A DNA stretch of 47,426 nucleotides. Origin: Flavobacteriales bacterium UBA1531 (GTDB lineage: Bacteria; Bacteroidota; Bacteroidia; Flavobacteriales_D; Sanyastnellaceae). The translations under genes and the position numbers were made by a program. The notes beneath the pieces were generated by a model. It ran no database searches. It saw only the letters and a program-made list of their open reading frames with translations, and was not told where the DNA came from. How positions within the stretch are numbered: the stretch's first letter is position 1; each line of letters begins with the position of its first letter. Below, piece after piece: positions 1 through 8,020 of this stretch. The DNA lies in assembly GCA_002323795.1 (NCBI GenBank), contig DCPZ01000053.1:23327-70752 (forward strand). The letters run 5' to 3'.

Positions 1-215
1 CTGCTGTTACAGGTGATACTGTTGGGGATCCATTTAAGGATACCAGCGGTCCATCCATGAACATCCTGATCAAACTCACCTGTTTGGTAGGCCTTGTAAT
101 CGCTCCGATTCTAAGCGATCACAGCGAAAATGGTGGACACAGCCAAATCGAAGAGACTCAAATTGAGCAAACGGCTGAAGGAATTGCCGGACTTCCGTTC
201 CGCTCAGAAGATTGA
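1..215 (+). CDS. hppA: Membrane-bound proton-translocating pyrophosphatase, C-terminal fragment
   Basis: The gene enters from the left edge; reading starts at base 3 and stops with TGA at 213-215, giving about 70 codons. The stretch with AVTGDTVGDPFKDTSGPS followed by NILIKL is the highly conserved last cytoplasmic loop and last membrane helix of the H+/Na+-pumping pyrophosphatase family, which couples PPi hydrolysis to ion export across the inner membrane. After the last helix there is a polar tail of about 30 residues rich in E, Q, S and H, longer than the short ends usual in the family. The ion specificity cannot be judged from this fragment. A strong hairpin terminator follows 35 bases downstream. 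Confidence 0.93.
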   Translation, partial: AVTGDTVGDPFKDTSGPSMNILIKLTCLVGLVIAPILSDHSENGGHSQIEETQIEQTAEGIAGLPFRSED

Positions 216-249
216 AATCCAATCGAGCCTGGCATTTACTGAATCAATG

Positions 250-280
250 AAAAAGGGAACCTTAGCGGTTCCCTTTTTTT
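250..280. terminator. Bidirectional rho-independent terminator
   Basis: GGGAACC (255-261) pairs perfectly with GGTTCCC (267-273) around the loop TTAGC. A run of A precedes the stem and a run of seven T follows it, so it can end transcription from both sides: the pyrophosphatase gene on the plus strand and the deoxynucleoside kinase gene on the minus strand. Confidence 0.9.
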
Positions 281-339
281 AATTCAAATAATCCATGCGG
301 TTGGCCCGTCCTCACCGACAAAATCGATACGTGGAAACG

Positions 340-957
340 TCAGACGAACAGTCCATGCAATTCGGCATCCACGCTTTCAATGACTGCACCGAGGTCTGCC
401 TTGTTCTCGTGGAAGCCATTCTCGTCCACATCAATGACCAGGAGCTTACCTGCTGAATAAGTGCTGATCCATGCCTCATACCGCTCATTCAGTCGGTTTA
501 GATAGTCCAAACGAATCGCCTCCTCATAGTCTCGTCCTCGCTTTTGGATGTTCTCCACAAGCTTTGGAACAGAAGCTCGCAAGTAAATCATCAAGTCAGG
601 TGGAGAAATGAAATTCTCCATCAACTCAAACAAGTCTTGGTAATTCTTGAAGTCCCGGCTGCTCATCAATCCCATGGAATGAAGGTTGGGAGCAAAAATG
701 TGAGCGTCCTCGTAAATCGTTCGATCCTGAATGACTTTCTTTCCACTATCCTGCAATTCTGCAAGCTGCGAAAAACGCGAGCGCAAAAAGAAAACTTGCA
801 AGTTGAAAGACCAACGTTGCATGTCTTTGTAAAAATCATTCAAATACGGGTTGTCATCAACTTGCTCAAAATGTGGCTCGTAACGGTAATGTTTCGCGAG
901 GAGCGTGGTGAGTGTTGTTTTTCCAGACCCAATGTTTCCGGCTATTGCAATGTGCAT
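340..957 (-). CDS. Deoxynucleoside kinase (dNK family)
   Basis: This 205-residue protein phosphorylates deoxynucleosides with ATP for nucleotide salvage in the cytoplasm. The P-loop GNIGSGKT lies at residues 7-14 and the family motif DRTIYED at 78-84, corresponding to the (D/E)R(S/T) motif near the catalytic base. An arginine-rich lid (KRGRDYE) lies in the C-terminal half. The length is typical of bacterial dNK/dGK/dAK enzymes. The start at 957 (MHIAIAGNIG) was chosen because the P-loop strand begins there; the frame stays open to 1059 but the extra residues do not resemble the family. Which deoxynucleoside is used cannot be told from sequence alone. Confidence 0.9.
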   Translation of the reverse strand: MHIAIAGNIGSGKTTLTTLLAKHYRYEPHFEQVDDNPYLNDFYKDMQRWSFNLQVFFLRSRFSQLAELQDSGKKVIQDRTIYEDAHIFAPNLHSMGLMSSRDFKNYQDLFELMENFISPPDLMIYLRASVPKLVENIQKRGRDYEEAIRLDYLNRLNERYEAWISTYSAGKLLVIDVDENGFHENKADLGAVIESVDAELHGLFV

Positions 958-1086
958 AATCTTGGCTTCGTTCAATCTGCAAATTAGGCCTTGGAACGAA
1001 GGAATGAAACATTGGTTTTCAACAGAAACCCAACAGAGAATAAACGCCCCGCTGTGCATGAAGCTGAAAATGGGCGATTCGTCGCT

Positions 1087-2628
1087 CTAAACCGGGTCTG
1101 CGCGAAACTTCGCTTTGGAGATGGACAATACCTCTTCAACTACATCGCGTGAATTCGATAACCGCGGAATTTTGTGTTGGCCTCCTGATTTACCCTTGGA
1201 CCGCAGCCAATTCTCAAACGTGCCAACTCGAGCAATGGTTCCCTCCGGAAATTGCAATGCCAATCCCCCACTTCGCTTCGCGTCATAATCCGAGTTTTGA
1301 CGCTTGAGTGACGCATCTAGGCATTCCAGAAACAATTCCAAACCACCTTGAGGCTCCTTTGCAAATTCAAAAATCCATTGGTGCCCACCTGTTCGATCCA
1401 GACGCATAAACAAGGGGGCGGCAGTATATTCCCTGACTTGGGCTCCCGTCAGTGCTGATGCCTCCGCCACCGCCTTGTCGGCCTGAGCGACCATGACCTC
1501 CTCTCCAAACGCGTTTAAATAAGATGTTGTGCGGCCTACGACCTGCATACGAAAGGGATGTGTTTCTGTGATGCGAATGACATCGCCAAGGGCATATCTC
1601 CAAAGTCCCGCATTTGTCGAAATGACCAACGCATAATCCACACCAACCTCCAACTCGCGCAATTCCAGTGCAATCGGATTCTCACTCTCCCATTCAGTCA
1701 ACGGAACGAACTCGAAAAAAATTCCATAGTCCAGCATTAGCAGCATATCATCCTCAGACAATCGGTCTTGCAATCCAAAGAAGCCTTCGGATGCATTGTA
1801 CGTCTCGAGGTAATCAAATTGAAAACGCGTGCTACCGATCAATGACTCGAACTCTGCTTGATACGGCGCGAAACTTACTCCGCCATGCATAAACAACTGA
1901 AGATTGGGCCATACCTCACCTAACGAGTTTGCCCCAGAAAAATCCAGAACGCGCTTGGCCACCACCAACATCCAACTGGGAATTCCGGCCAAGATGCGCA
2001 CATCTTCACGCATTGTTGCTCGCGCCATTGCATCGACCTTTTCTTCCCAATTGTCCATCATGGCAATTTCCCTGCTTGGAGTTCTCCTCGCTTCAACCCA
2101 AAACGGCAAATTCTGCACGATGATGGCGCTTAAGTCTCCTGTATACGAGCCGGTCACCATCGAATCTAGCGAAGATGACCCGCCCAAAATCAAATGCTTA
2201 CCGCCGTACAACTTAGCATCAGGACGTTGATGGCAAAACAAGGCCAGCAAATCCTTTCCGCCCTTGTAGTGACAGGATTCCAATGAGTCGTTTGTGACTG
2301 GTAAAAACTTACTTCGATTCGAACTTGTGCCAGAACTTTTTGCAAACCATTGCGTAGCGCCTGGCCATAATACATTGGATTCACCCGATTTGGATCGGTC
2401 TATCCAAGGCTTCAACTCGTCATAGGTTCGTATGGGAACAATTCGCTTGAAATCCCTCCAATTCCGAATGGAACCAAAACCAGCCTCCCGCCCAAAAGAG
2501 GTCCTTCTGCCCTCCATCACAAGGTTATTAAAAAGCCCTCGCTGAACCTCAACCGGCTGCCTGCGCACCAAGTCAATGGAGTACATGCGTTTGCGGATGA
2601 ACCAACTGAATGCTGAATTAAAAGCCAT
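1087..2628 (-). CDS. GH3 family acyl-adenylating protein (auxin-responsive GH3-like)
   Basis: This 513-residue protein belongs to the ANL-superfamily branch named after plant GH3 acyl acid amido synthetases, which adenylate a carboxylic acid and join it to an amino acid. The three adenylation motifs are visible: a phosphate-binding loop SSGTSSNRSK near residue 95, YNASEGFFGLQ near residue 280, and YALGDVIRITE near residue 345. A C-terminal lid domain follows and ends with a basic KSGGQHKIPRL stretch. Bacteroidota commonly carry one such gene, but its substrate is not known to me. The gene lies downstream of a cysteine desulfurase with a 62-base gap, so it may be co-transcribed. No signal peptide or membrane segment was seen, so it is probably cytoplasmic. 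Confidence 0.85.
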   Translation of the reverse strand: MAFNSAFSWFIRKRMYSIDLVRRQPVEVQRGLFNNLVMEGRRTSFGREAGFGSIRNWRDFKRIVPIRTYDELKPWIDRSKSGESNVLWPGATQWFAKSSGTSSNRSKFLPVTNDSLESCHYKGGKDLLALFCHQRPDAKLYGGKHLILGGSSSLDSMVTGSYTGDLSAIIVQNLPFWVEARRTPSREIAMMDNWEEKVDAMARATMREDVRILAGIPSWMLVVAKRVLDFSGANSLGEVWPNLQLFMHGGVSFAPYQAEFESLIGSTRFQFDYLETYNASEGFFGLQDRLSEDDMLLMLDYGIFFEFVPLTEWESENPIALELRELEVGVDYALVISTNAGLWRYALGDVIRITETHPFRMQVVGRTTSYLNAFGEEVMVAQADKAVAEASALTGAQVREYTAAPLFMRLDRTGGHQWIFEFAKEPQGGLELFLECLDASLKRQNSDYDAKRSGGLALQFPEGTIARVGTFENWLRSKGKSGGQHKIPRLSNSRDVVEEVLSISKAKFRADPV

Positions 2629-2690
2629 GGTGCGGTGAGGGTTCTAAGTTACTGCGATACAAGCAAACAGCATGACTGCTGTAGTTCATA

Positions 2691-3821
2691 TCAAGCAAAG
2701 ACACGCTCAATGGCCTTCAGAGCAATGTCTATGTCACGATCCGTGCTGAACCGACCAAAAGAAAAACGCAAACTTGCGCGCTCCGGATCGTGAAATTTTA
2801 AGGAGCGAAGCACATGAGAACCCAACGTGGCACCACTCGAACAAGCGCTTCCTCCTGAACAGGACACCCCTTCCAAATCAAGTAAAAACAGAGCCATCCC
2901 AGATTTTGGGTGCGGAGGAAACGACACATTCAAAACGGTATAAAGACGACTTTCTTCATCGGATTGGCCGTTGAACCGAACGTCCGGAAACAACAATTTC
3001 AATCCCTTGGCCATTTTCGCTTTTAGGTGACGAATATGCCGTTCATGTTCTTCCAGTTCTGCATAAGCCAAATCAAAAGCAGCGGCCAAGCCAACAATGT
3101 TATGGGTGGATTCAGTACCTCCCCGCACAGCGCGCTCCTGACTGCCTCCTTCAATTTGTCCACCGAGGTGAATTCCCTTTCGAATGTAGAGAAATCCGAC
3201 CCCTTTGGGACCATGAAATTTGTGCGCTGAGCACGCAATAAAATCCACTGGCAAAGACTCCAAGTCAAAGGTATAATGGCACATCGTTTGCACCGTGTCT
3301 GAGTGGAATAATGCATTGGCGTCACGGCAAAGTGAACCGATCGCGTGAATATCCTGAACCACCGCGACCTCATTATTGGCGTGCATGATGCTCACGATGG
3401 TTTTTGGCCCCGAAACAAGCAGTTCTTCGAGGTGATCCAAATCCACGGTGCCGTCCTCGTGGTGCTTTACCAAGTCCAATTGAATGCCGTGGGATCGCTC
3501 CAGTGACCGGGCCGTTTTGATCACCGCACTGTGCTCGGCCTCAGATGTAATGATGCGCTCGCAGCCCAAATCGCGCACCGCACCGCGCAAGGCCAAATTA
3601 TCAGCCTCCGTTCCACCTGATGTGAAGTAAATGCAGCTTGAGTGACAGTTTAAGTGCTGTGCAATCAATCGACGGCTTTGCTCAATGATGACCCTCGTCT
3701 TGCGGCCAATCGCATGGCTTGATGATGGATTCCCGTAGGACTCTCTCAACACCGGAATCATCGCCTCCAACACTTCTGGGGCAACTGCCGTGGTTGCTGC
3801 GTTGTCGAGGTAAACATTCAT
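2691..3821 (-). CDS. Cysteine desulfurase (NifS/IscS family)
   Basis: This 376-residue PLP enzyme removes sulfur from L-cysteine to form alanine and an enzyme persulfide used for Fe-S clusters and thiolated cofactors. Visible signatures are the N-terminal YLDNAATT, the substrate/PLP region TSGGTEADNLA (residues 67-77), the Schiff-base lysine K201 in SAHKFHGPKG, and the persulfide cysteine C327 in SGGSACSSG, as in IscS-like group I enzymes; C321 is an extra nearby cysteine. The start MNVYLDNAAT fits the family exactly. No iscU, sufU or sufE lies beside it, so the sulfur acceptor is unknown. It sits between a phosphohexomutase gene and a GH3-like gene, all on the minus strand. Confidence 0.93.
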   Translation of the reverse strand: MNVYLDNAATTAVAPEVLEAMIPVLRESYGNPSSSHAIGRKTRVIIEQSRRLIAQHLNCHSSCIYFTSGGTEADNLALRGAVRDLGCERIITSEAEHSAVIKTARSLERSHGIQLDLVKHHEDGTVDLDHLEELLVSGPKTIVSIMHANNEVAVVQDIHAIGSLCRDANALFHSDTVQTMCHYTFDLESLPVDFIACSAHKFHGPKGVGFLYIRKGIHLGGQIEGGSQERAVRGGTESTHNIVGLAAAFDLAYAELEEHERHIRHLKAKMAKGLKLLFPDVRFNGQSDEESRLYTVLNVSFPPHPKSGMALFLLDLEGVSCSGGSACSSGATLGSHVLRSLKFHDPERASLRFSFGRFSTDRDIDIALKAIERVFA

Positions 3822-3903
3822 TTGGTCGCGTTATGGCTACAAAAATGCACCAATTCGGATGAACCAACAATCCGCAAAGAAAGAATCTTCAGTTAAAACA
3901 ACT

Positions 3904-5283
3904 TCAGTGCTTTAATAATGCGAGTAATTCTTGCTTGAACCTTCCTCCTAAGGCACTGGCAGCCTCTTCGGATTCAGCTTCTGCATAAACTCGAATGATT
4001 GGCTCTGTATTGGACTTCCGCAGATGCACCCAACCTTCCGCCAAATCAAATTTGACGCCATCGACCACATTTACCTCAGCCTCAGGGTGAGCAGCAACGA
4101 GTTTTGAAAGGGCTGCGTCAACATCCGAATCAGGAAGTTCAAGCTTGTCCTTGGACATGAACCAGTTGGGGTAATTGGCGCGCAATTGCAAAACGCTCCC
4201 CCCAAACGTCACAAGATGTGTCAAAAAAAGCGCTGTACCGACCACAGCGTCGCGACCGCAATGAGAAGCGGGGTAAATGACCCCTCCGTTTCCTTCACCA
4301 CCAATCACAGCTCCTGTTGAGCGAATCGCATCGACCACATTGACCTCGCCTACGGCACTTGCGGTGTGTGTGCCGCCATGCTTCTCGGTGATGATGCGCA
4401 GAGCCCGCGTAGAACTCATATTGCTCACCGTGTTTCCTGGCGTTTTGGATAAAATAAAATCAGCTACTGCGACCAAGGTATACTCTTCACCAAACCAACT
4501 ACCATCCTCACAAACAAAAGCCAGTCGATCCACATCTGGATCAACACTGATGCCCAAATCACATTTTTCCTCCACCACGATCCTGCTCAACTCTTCGAGG
4601 TGGGCGGGAAGAGGCTCAGGATTGTGTGCAAAATTCCCTGTTGGATCGCAATTGACCTCGACCACTTCACACCCCAATGCTTTGAGCAACATGGGCATTA
4701 TAATGCCGCCCGTGGAATTGACTGCGTCCACAGCAATTTTCAGCCCTTTTGCTCGGATGGCTTCAACATCAACCCACTCCAAATCGAGCGCGTGATCAAC
4801 ATGCGTCTCCATCCAGCCTGCCAAATGCTCCGTGTAACCGATGTCTTCGATGTCTGCGTATGCTGCATTTTCTCTCGAAAGCGCCAGAACACGCTCTCCC
4901 TCAGACGCATTCAAAAATTCTCCCGAAGGACCTAAAAGTTTTAATGCATTCCACTGCTTCGGGTTGTGACTCGCAGTGAGAATGATTCCACCTGCAGCTG
5001 ACTCTGCAGGCACAGCAAGTTCAACGGTTGGAGTCGTACTCAGTCCTAAGTCTATCACATTCACACCCATCGCATTCAACGCACCCACCAAACAATCTCG
5101 AACAAACTCGCCACTCAAACGAGCATCCCGTCCGACGACGACCGTAGGTTGACCTTCCCCTGATGAAGATTTGACCCACGAAGCATACCCTGTCGCAAAC
5201 CGGACAATGTCGTGTGGAGTCAGTCCTTCTCCCTCTTGGCCACCTATTGTGCCACGAATTCCCGAAATTGATGTTATCAGCAT
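3904..5283 (-). CDS. glmM: Phosphoglucosamine mutase / phosphomannomutase family protein
   Basis: This 459-residue alpha-D-phosphohexomutase moves a phosphate between C6 and C1 of a sugar phosphate. The phosphoserine loop TASHNPKQWN has the catalytic serine at S105, the metal-binding loop DPDVDR is at 248-253, the sugar-binding loop GGEGNGG is at 328-334, and the phosphate-binding RKSNTEPIIR lies near the C-terminus. GlmM (glucosamine-6-P to glucosamine-1-P, for UDP-GlcNAc and peptidoglycan) is the likely role because this family usually serves as GlmM in Bacteroidota, but a phosphomannomutase cannot be excluded; hence the gene symbol is tentative. A perfect promoter -7 box lies 4 bases before the ATG. 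Confidence 0.85.
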   Translation of the reverse strand: MLITSISGIRGTIGGQEGEGLTPHDIVRFATGYASWVKSSSGEGQPTVVVGRDARLSGEFVRDCLVGALNAMGVNVIDLGLSTTPTVELAVPAESAAGGIILTASHNPKQWNALKLLGPSGEFLNASEGERVLALSRENAAYADIEDIGYTEHLAGWMETHVDHALDLEWVDVEAIRAKGLKIAVDAVNSTGGIIMPMLLKALGCEVVEVNCDPTGNFAHNPEPLPAHLEELSRIVVEEKCDLGISVDPDVDRLAFVCEDGSWFGEEYTLVAVADFILSKTPGNTVSNMSSTRALRIITEKHGGTHTASAVGEVNVVDAIRSTGAVIGGEGNGGVIYPASHCGRDAVVGTALFLTHLVTFGGSVLQLRANYPNWFMSKDKLELPDSDVDAALSKLVAAHPEAEVNVVDGVKFDLAEGWVHLRKSNTEPIIRVYAEAESEEAASALGGRFKQELLALLKH

Positions 5284-5287
5284 GGGT

Positions 5288-5295
5288 CAAATTTA
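5288..5295 (-). promoter_or_regulatory. Promoter -7 box of phosphohexomutase gene
   Basis: On the minus strand the sequence is TAAATTTG, then ACCC, then the start ATG. This is an exact match to the Bacteroidota -7 consensus TAnnTTTG, placed so that transcription would start at or next to the start codon. No good -33 TTG was seen 17-23 bases upstream. Confidence 0.55.
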
Positions 5296-5382
5296 CCGCG
5301 CATCTCCCGGTTTCGTGGACTAATCCTTGCAGGATGTGAAAAAAGGACTGTGCGAAATGGCAACGCTCTCGACTCCCCGGCT

Positions 5383-5390
5383 TAGCTTTG
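5383..5390 (+). promoter_or_regulatory. Promoter -7 box of TPR gene
   Basis: TAGCTTTG matches TAnnTTTG exactly and is followed by ACTT and the ATG of the TPR gene at 5395. The expected transcription start falls on the start codon. No -33 TTG is evident. Confidence 0.55.
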
Positions 5391-5394
5391 ACTT

Positions 5395-6807
5395 ATGAAT
5401 GGAGAAGGACAAGCATACCGTGACGAGCCTGCGCTCAAAGACTTGGTTCGCAAGTTTGAAGCAATGGTCAATAGCGGAGACCAGGCCTTTTTCGATATGG
5501 ATGAATTGGAGGGGCTGATCGAGCATTACCTAGGGGTAAAAGAAACGCGGAAAGCGGAGATGGCATTGAAGCATGCCCGTCAGCTTTATCCCGGTCACTT
5601 GGGGCTGAAGTTAAGGCAAGCGCAAATCTGGGCCAACACTGGAAAACCTGTGAAAGCCGTACCTCTCCTCAAAGACCTCCTTCAATTCGACCCACACAGT
5701 GAAGAAATCTTGATGACCTTGGGTTCAATTTATAGTCAAATTACAGATCACAAGCAGGCAATCGATTGCTTCAAACGTGCCCTGATATTTGCTGACAGCG
5801 ATGCCCGCCGCGAAATACGGATTGACATCGCCTTGGAATATGAAAATCTCGGAGCTTGGAAAGAGGCCATTGTTAATCTTGAGGAAGCACTAGCGGAAGA
5901 TCCGGGCAATGAAACTGCCGTTTACGAATTGGCATTCTGCTTTGAACGCACAGGCCAATTCAAGCGTGCAGCGCGCTTTTACGAAAAATTTCTAGATCAA
6001 CAGCCCTATTCATTTGCAGCGTGGTATAGCATGGGAAATGCCCTGCAACAATGCGGCAAGTACCCTCAAGCTATTGACGCTTACGATTTTGCAATTGCAA
6101 TTGAAAGTGCATTTGGACCGGCTTATCACCAAAAAGCAGAAGCACTCGTGGCGATGGAGCGGTACAATGATGCGCTTCATACGTACGAGGAGACCCTAAG
6201 TTTTGAAGACATAACCCCTCGAACACAATGTTACATGGGTGAATGCTTGGAAAGGCTGGGCAACTTGGATCAAGCATCTGAATACTACCGTGCCAGCCTC
6301 AAGCTCGATCCGGCGTTTGCTGACGCATTCATTGGCTTGGGGGTATTGGCTGACCTTCAAGGTCACCTTGGAGAAGCATGCTCTCATTTTGAACAAGCCC
6401 TGTCAATCGAGCCGGAACAAGCAGACTACCATCTGCTCCTAGCTACCACATTGAAAAAGAAAGGCGAATACGAACGAGCTGAAAAGGTATACACTGAAGG
6501 CCTGATACGCGATATTCGCAATGCCGAAATCTGGCTCGAACGCATCGACAATTTGCAAGTCGCAGATCGCCACGAAAATGCACTTGACGTCATTGATGAC
6601 TCGGAAACAGCCTTGGGTCATAACGGATCCATCGGGTACCGCAAATTCATCAGTCTGTATGCTATCGGCCGTCAAAACGAAGCCTTCGAATTTCTTGAGC
6701 ACCTGCTTCTCAATCATTTTGATGAGGCACAAAATTTAATCGACTTGTTTCCTGCGCTTGCCAATGATGCGCGCTTCGTAAAACGCCTCGAGCGTTTTAA
6801 ACCCTAA
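5395..6807 (+). CDS. Tetratricopeptide repeat protein
   Basis: This 470-residue protein is built almost entirely of TPR helical hairpins, about eleven to thirteen repeats, recognised by the recurring spacing W/L-G-Y-A-F-A-P, for example AWYSMGNALQQCGKYPQAID and the following AYHQKAEALVAMERYNDAL. There is no signal peptide, so it is probably cytoplasmic and serves as a protein-binding scaffold; no enzymatic domain is seen. It starts four bases after a -7 promoter box and its stop is 4 bases before the ComA-like gene, so the two are likely one transcript. Binding partners cannot be predicted. Confidence 0.9.
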   Translation: MNGEGQAYRDEPALKDLVRKFEAMVNSGDQAFFDMDELEGLIEHYLGVKETRKAEMALKHARQLYPGHLGLKLRQAQIWANTGKPVKAVPLLKDLLQFDPHSEEILMTLGSIYSQITDHKQAIDCFKRALIFADSDARREIRIDIALEYENLGAWKEAIVNLEEALAEDPGNETAVYELAFCFERTGQFKRAARFYEKFLDQQPYSFAAWYSMGNALQQCGKYPQAIDAYDFAIAIESAFGPAYHQKAEALVAMERYNDALHTYEETLSFEDITPRTQCYMGECLERLGNLDQASEYYRASLKLDPAFADAFIGLGVLADLQGHLGEACSHFEQALSIEPEQADYHLLLATTLKKKGEYERAEKVYTEGLIRDIRNAEIWLERIDNLQVADRHENALDVIDDSETALGHNGSIGYRKFISLYAIGRQNEAFEFLEHLLLNHFDEAQNLIDLFPALANDARFVKRLERFKP

Positions 6808-6811
6808 TGCA

Positions 6812-7621
6812 ATGCCAGACATTTCACACCTTCCTGATCGCACTTCTCAACCTCGTGAAAATGGCCTCACAATGGTCATGGACAAAGGGCTTAGCCTGCG
6901 GCAGGCAGAAGATTTAATCGAAACAGGGAGTGACCTTGTCGATTTCCTAAAATTGGGTTTTGGCACCTCAATCGTAACGCCAAAAGTGGCAGAAAAGACC
7001 AAACTATACCGCGATGCTGGATTTGACGTCTATTGCGGCGGCACGCTATTTGAAGCCTTCTACGTGCGCAATGATTTGGATGGATACCTGCGATTCATTG
7101 ACAAAATGGGCATTGAATGCTTGGAGGTCAGTGATGGTTCGATGATCATTCCACACGACGAAAAGTGCGAGGTCATCTCCCATCTCAGTAAGAACTATAA
7201 GGTGCTTTCAGAAGTAGGCTCGAAAGAAGAAGGTATCCTCATCAGTCCTGCAAAATGGATTCGCATGATGAGCAATGAGCTTCAAGCAGGCAGCTTCAAA
7301 GTCATTGCCGAAGCCCGTGAAAGCGGAAACGTCGGTATCTATCGTCCCAATGGTAGCGCACACGTCCAATTGATCAAGCGCATCTTGGCGAATGTTGCTC
7401 TCGAAGACATCCTCTGGGAAGCGCCGAAAAAACCACAACAAGTCTGGTTCATCCGCCAATTTGGCGCAAATGTGAATCTGGGCAATATCGGTCCCAATGA
7501 TTTGATTCCTTTGGAATGCCTCCGTCTTGGCCTGCGAGGAGACACTTTCTTTGAACACTTGCCTGAAGCGCTTGCAGGTGGTAAAAGGCTGGCTCCTGAG
7601 GAAGTTACAGAAGAAGACTGA
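6812..7621 (+). CDS. Phosphosulfolactate synthase (ComA) family protein
   Basis: This 269-residue TIM-barrel protein belongs to the PSL-synthase family. In archaeal coenzyme M synthesis ComA adds sulfite to phosphoenolpyruvate to form phosphosulfolactate; plant relatives (HSA32) act in heat tolerance. Recognisable elements are DKGLSLRQAEDLIE near the N-terminus, DFLKLGFGTS, YCGGTLFEAF, ECLEVSDGSM, VLSEVGSKEE and NLGNIGPNDLIPLECLRLGL. Length and motif order fit the family. Bacteroidota do not make coenzyme M, so the product probably feeds another sulfonate route or the enzyme has another function; this is inference. It directly follows the TPR gene. Confidence 0.82.
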   Translation: MPDISHLPDRTSQPRENGLTMVMDKGLSLRQAEDLIETGSDLVDFLKLGFGTSIVTPKVAEKTKLYRDAGFDVYCGGTLFEAFYVRNDLDGYLRFIDKMGIECLEVSDGSMIIPHDEKCEVISHLSKNYKVLSEVGSKEEGILISPAKWIRMMSNELQAGSFKVIAEARESGNVGIYRPNGSAHVQLIKRILANVALEDILWEAPKKPQQVWFIRQFGANVNLGNIGPNDLIPLECLRLGLRGDTFFEHLPEALAGGKRLAPEEVTEED

Positions 7622-7638
7622 TTGAACACTTTTGCCTT

Positions 7639-7664
7639 AGGATGACCTGATATCCTGATTTTTT
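7639..7664 (+). terminator. Possible weak terminator after the TPR-ComA pair
   Basis: AGGAT (7639-7643) can pair with ATCCT (7652-7656), and after two bases a run of six T follows. The stem is only 5 bp, so this is a weak call. Confidence 0.35.
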
Positions 7665-7688
7665 CACTTACAAGATGCACTTTGTGAA

Positions 7689-8018
7689 ATGAACACAATT
7701 GTACCATCCATCCTCCCGAAGACCCTGAAACAGTGGCTTGACAGTCATGAGGAGTTCATACTTCTTGACATTCGCGAAGCCCACGAAGTAAGTGTAAGTC
7801 GTTTGAGTGATTTCAACATTCCAATGGCATTCTGTCTGTCTCGGCAGTCCGAAATTTCACGAGATGTTCCTGTCATCATATACTGCCGTTCTGGCGCAAG
7901 GTCCTCCGCTACCGTGAGCGCGCTTTGTTCAAAGCATGGTTTTGAAAATTTATTCAGCCTTGAAGGTGGGATCACCGCTTGGGCAGAGACCTTTGAACCG
8001 GGAATGGAAATCGCGTAA
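7689..8018 (+). CDS. Rhodanese-like domain protein
   Basis: This 109-residue single-domain protein has the rhodanese fold signatures: LLDIREAHE at 25-33 and the active-site loop CRSGARS with the persulfide cysteine C66, then GGITAW near the C-terminus. Such small GlpE/PspE-like proteins transfer sulfane sulfur to thiol acceptors or cyanide. No signal peptide is seen, so it is cytoplasmic. It is separated by 2 bases from the DUF368 gene and is likely co-transcribed with it and aroE. Confidence 0.88.
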   Translation: MNTIVPSILPKTLKQWLDSHEEFILLDIREAHEVSVSRLSDFNIPMAFCLSRQSEISRDVPVIIYCRSGARSSATVSALCSKHGFENLFSLEGGITAWAETFEPGMEIA

Positions 8019-8020
8019 AA

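Noticed and set aside
3822..3903. Possible terminator between phosphohexomutase and cysteine desulfurase genes
   Set aside because: A 5-bp stem (CGGAT/ATCCG) exists on the minus strand, but the T run is 11 bases away, so it is too weak to call.
4277..4795. Plus-strand open frame of 172 codons
   Set aside because: Antisense to the phosphohexomutase gene, serine/threonine/proline-rich shadow with no family resemblance.
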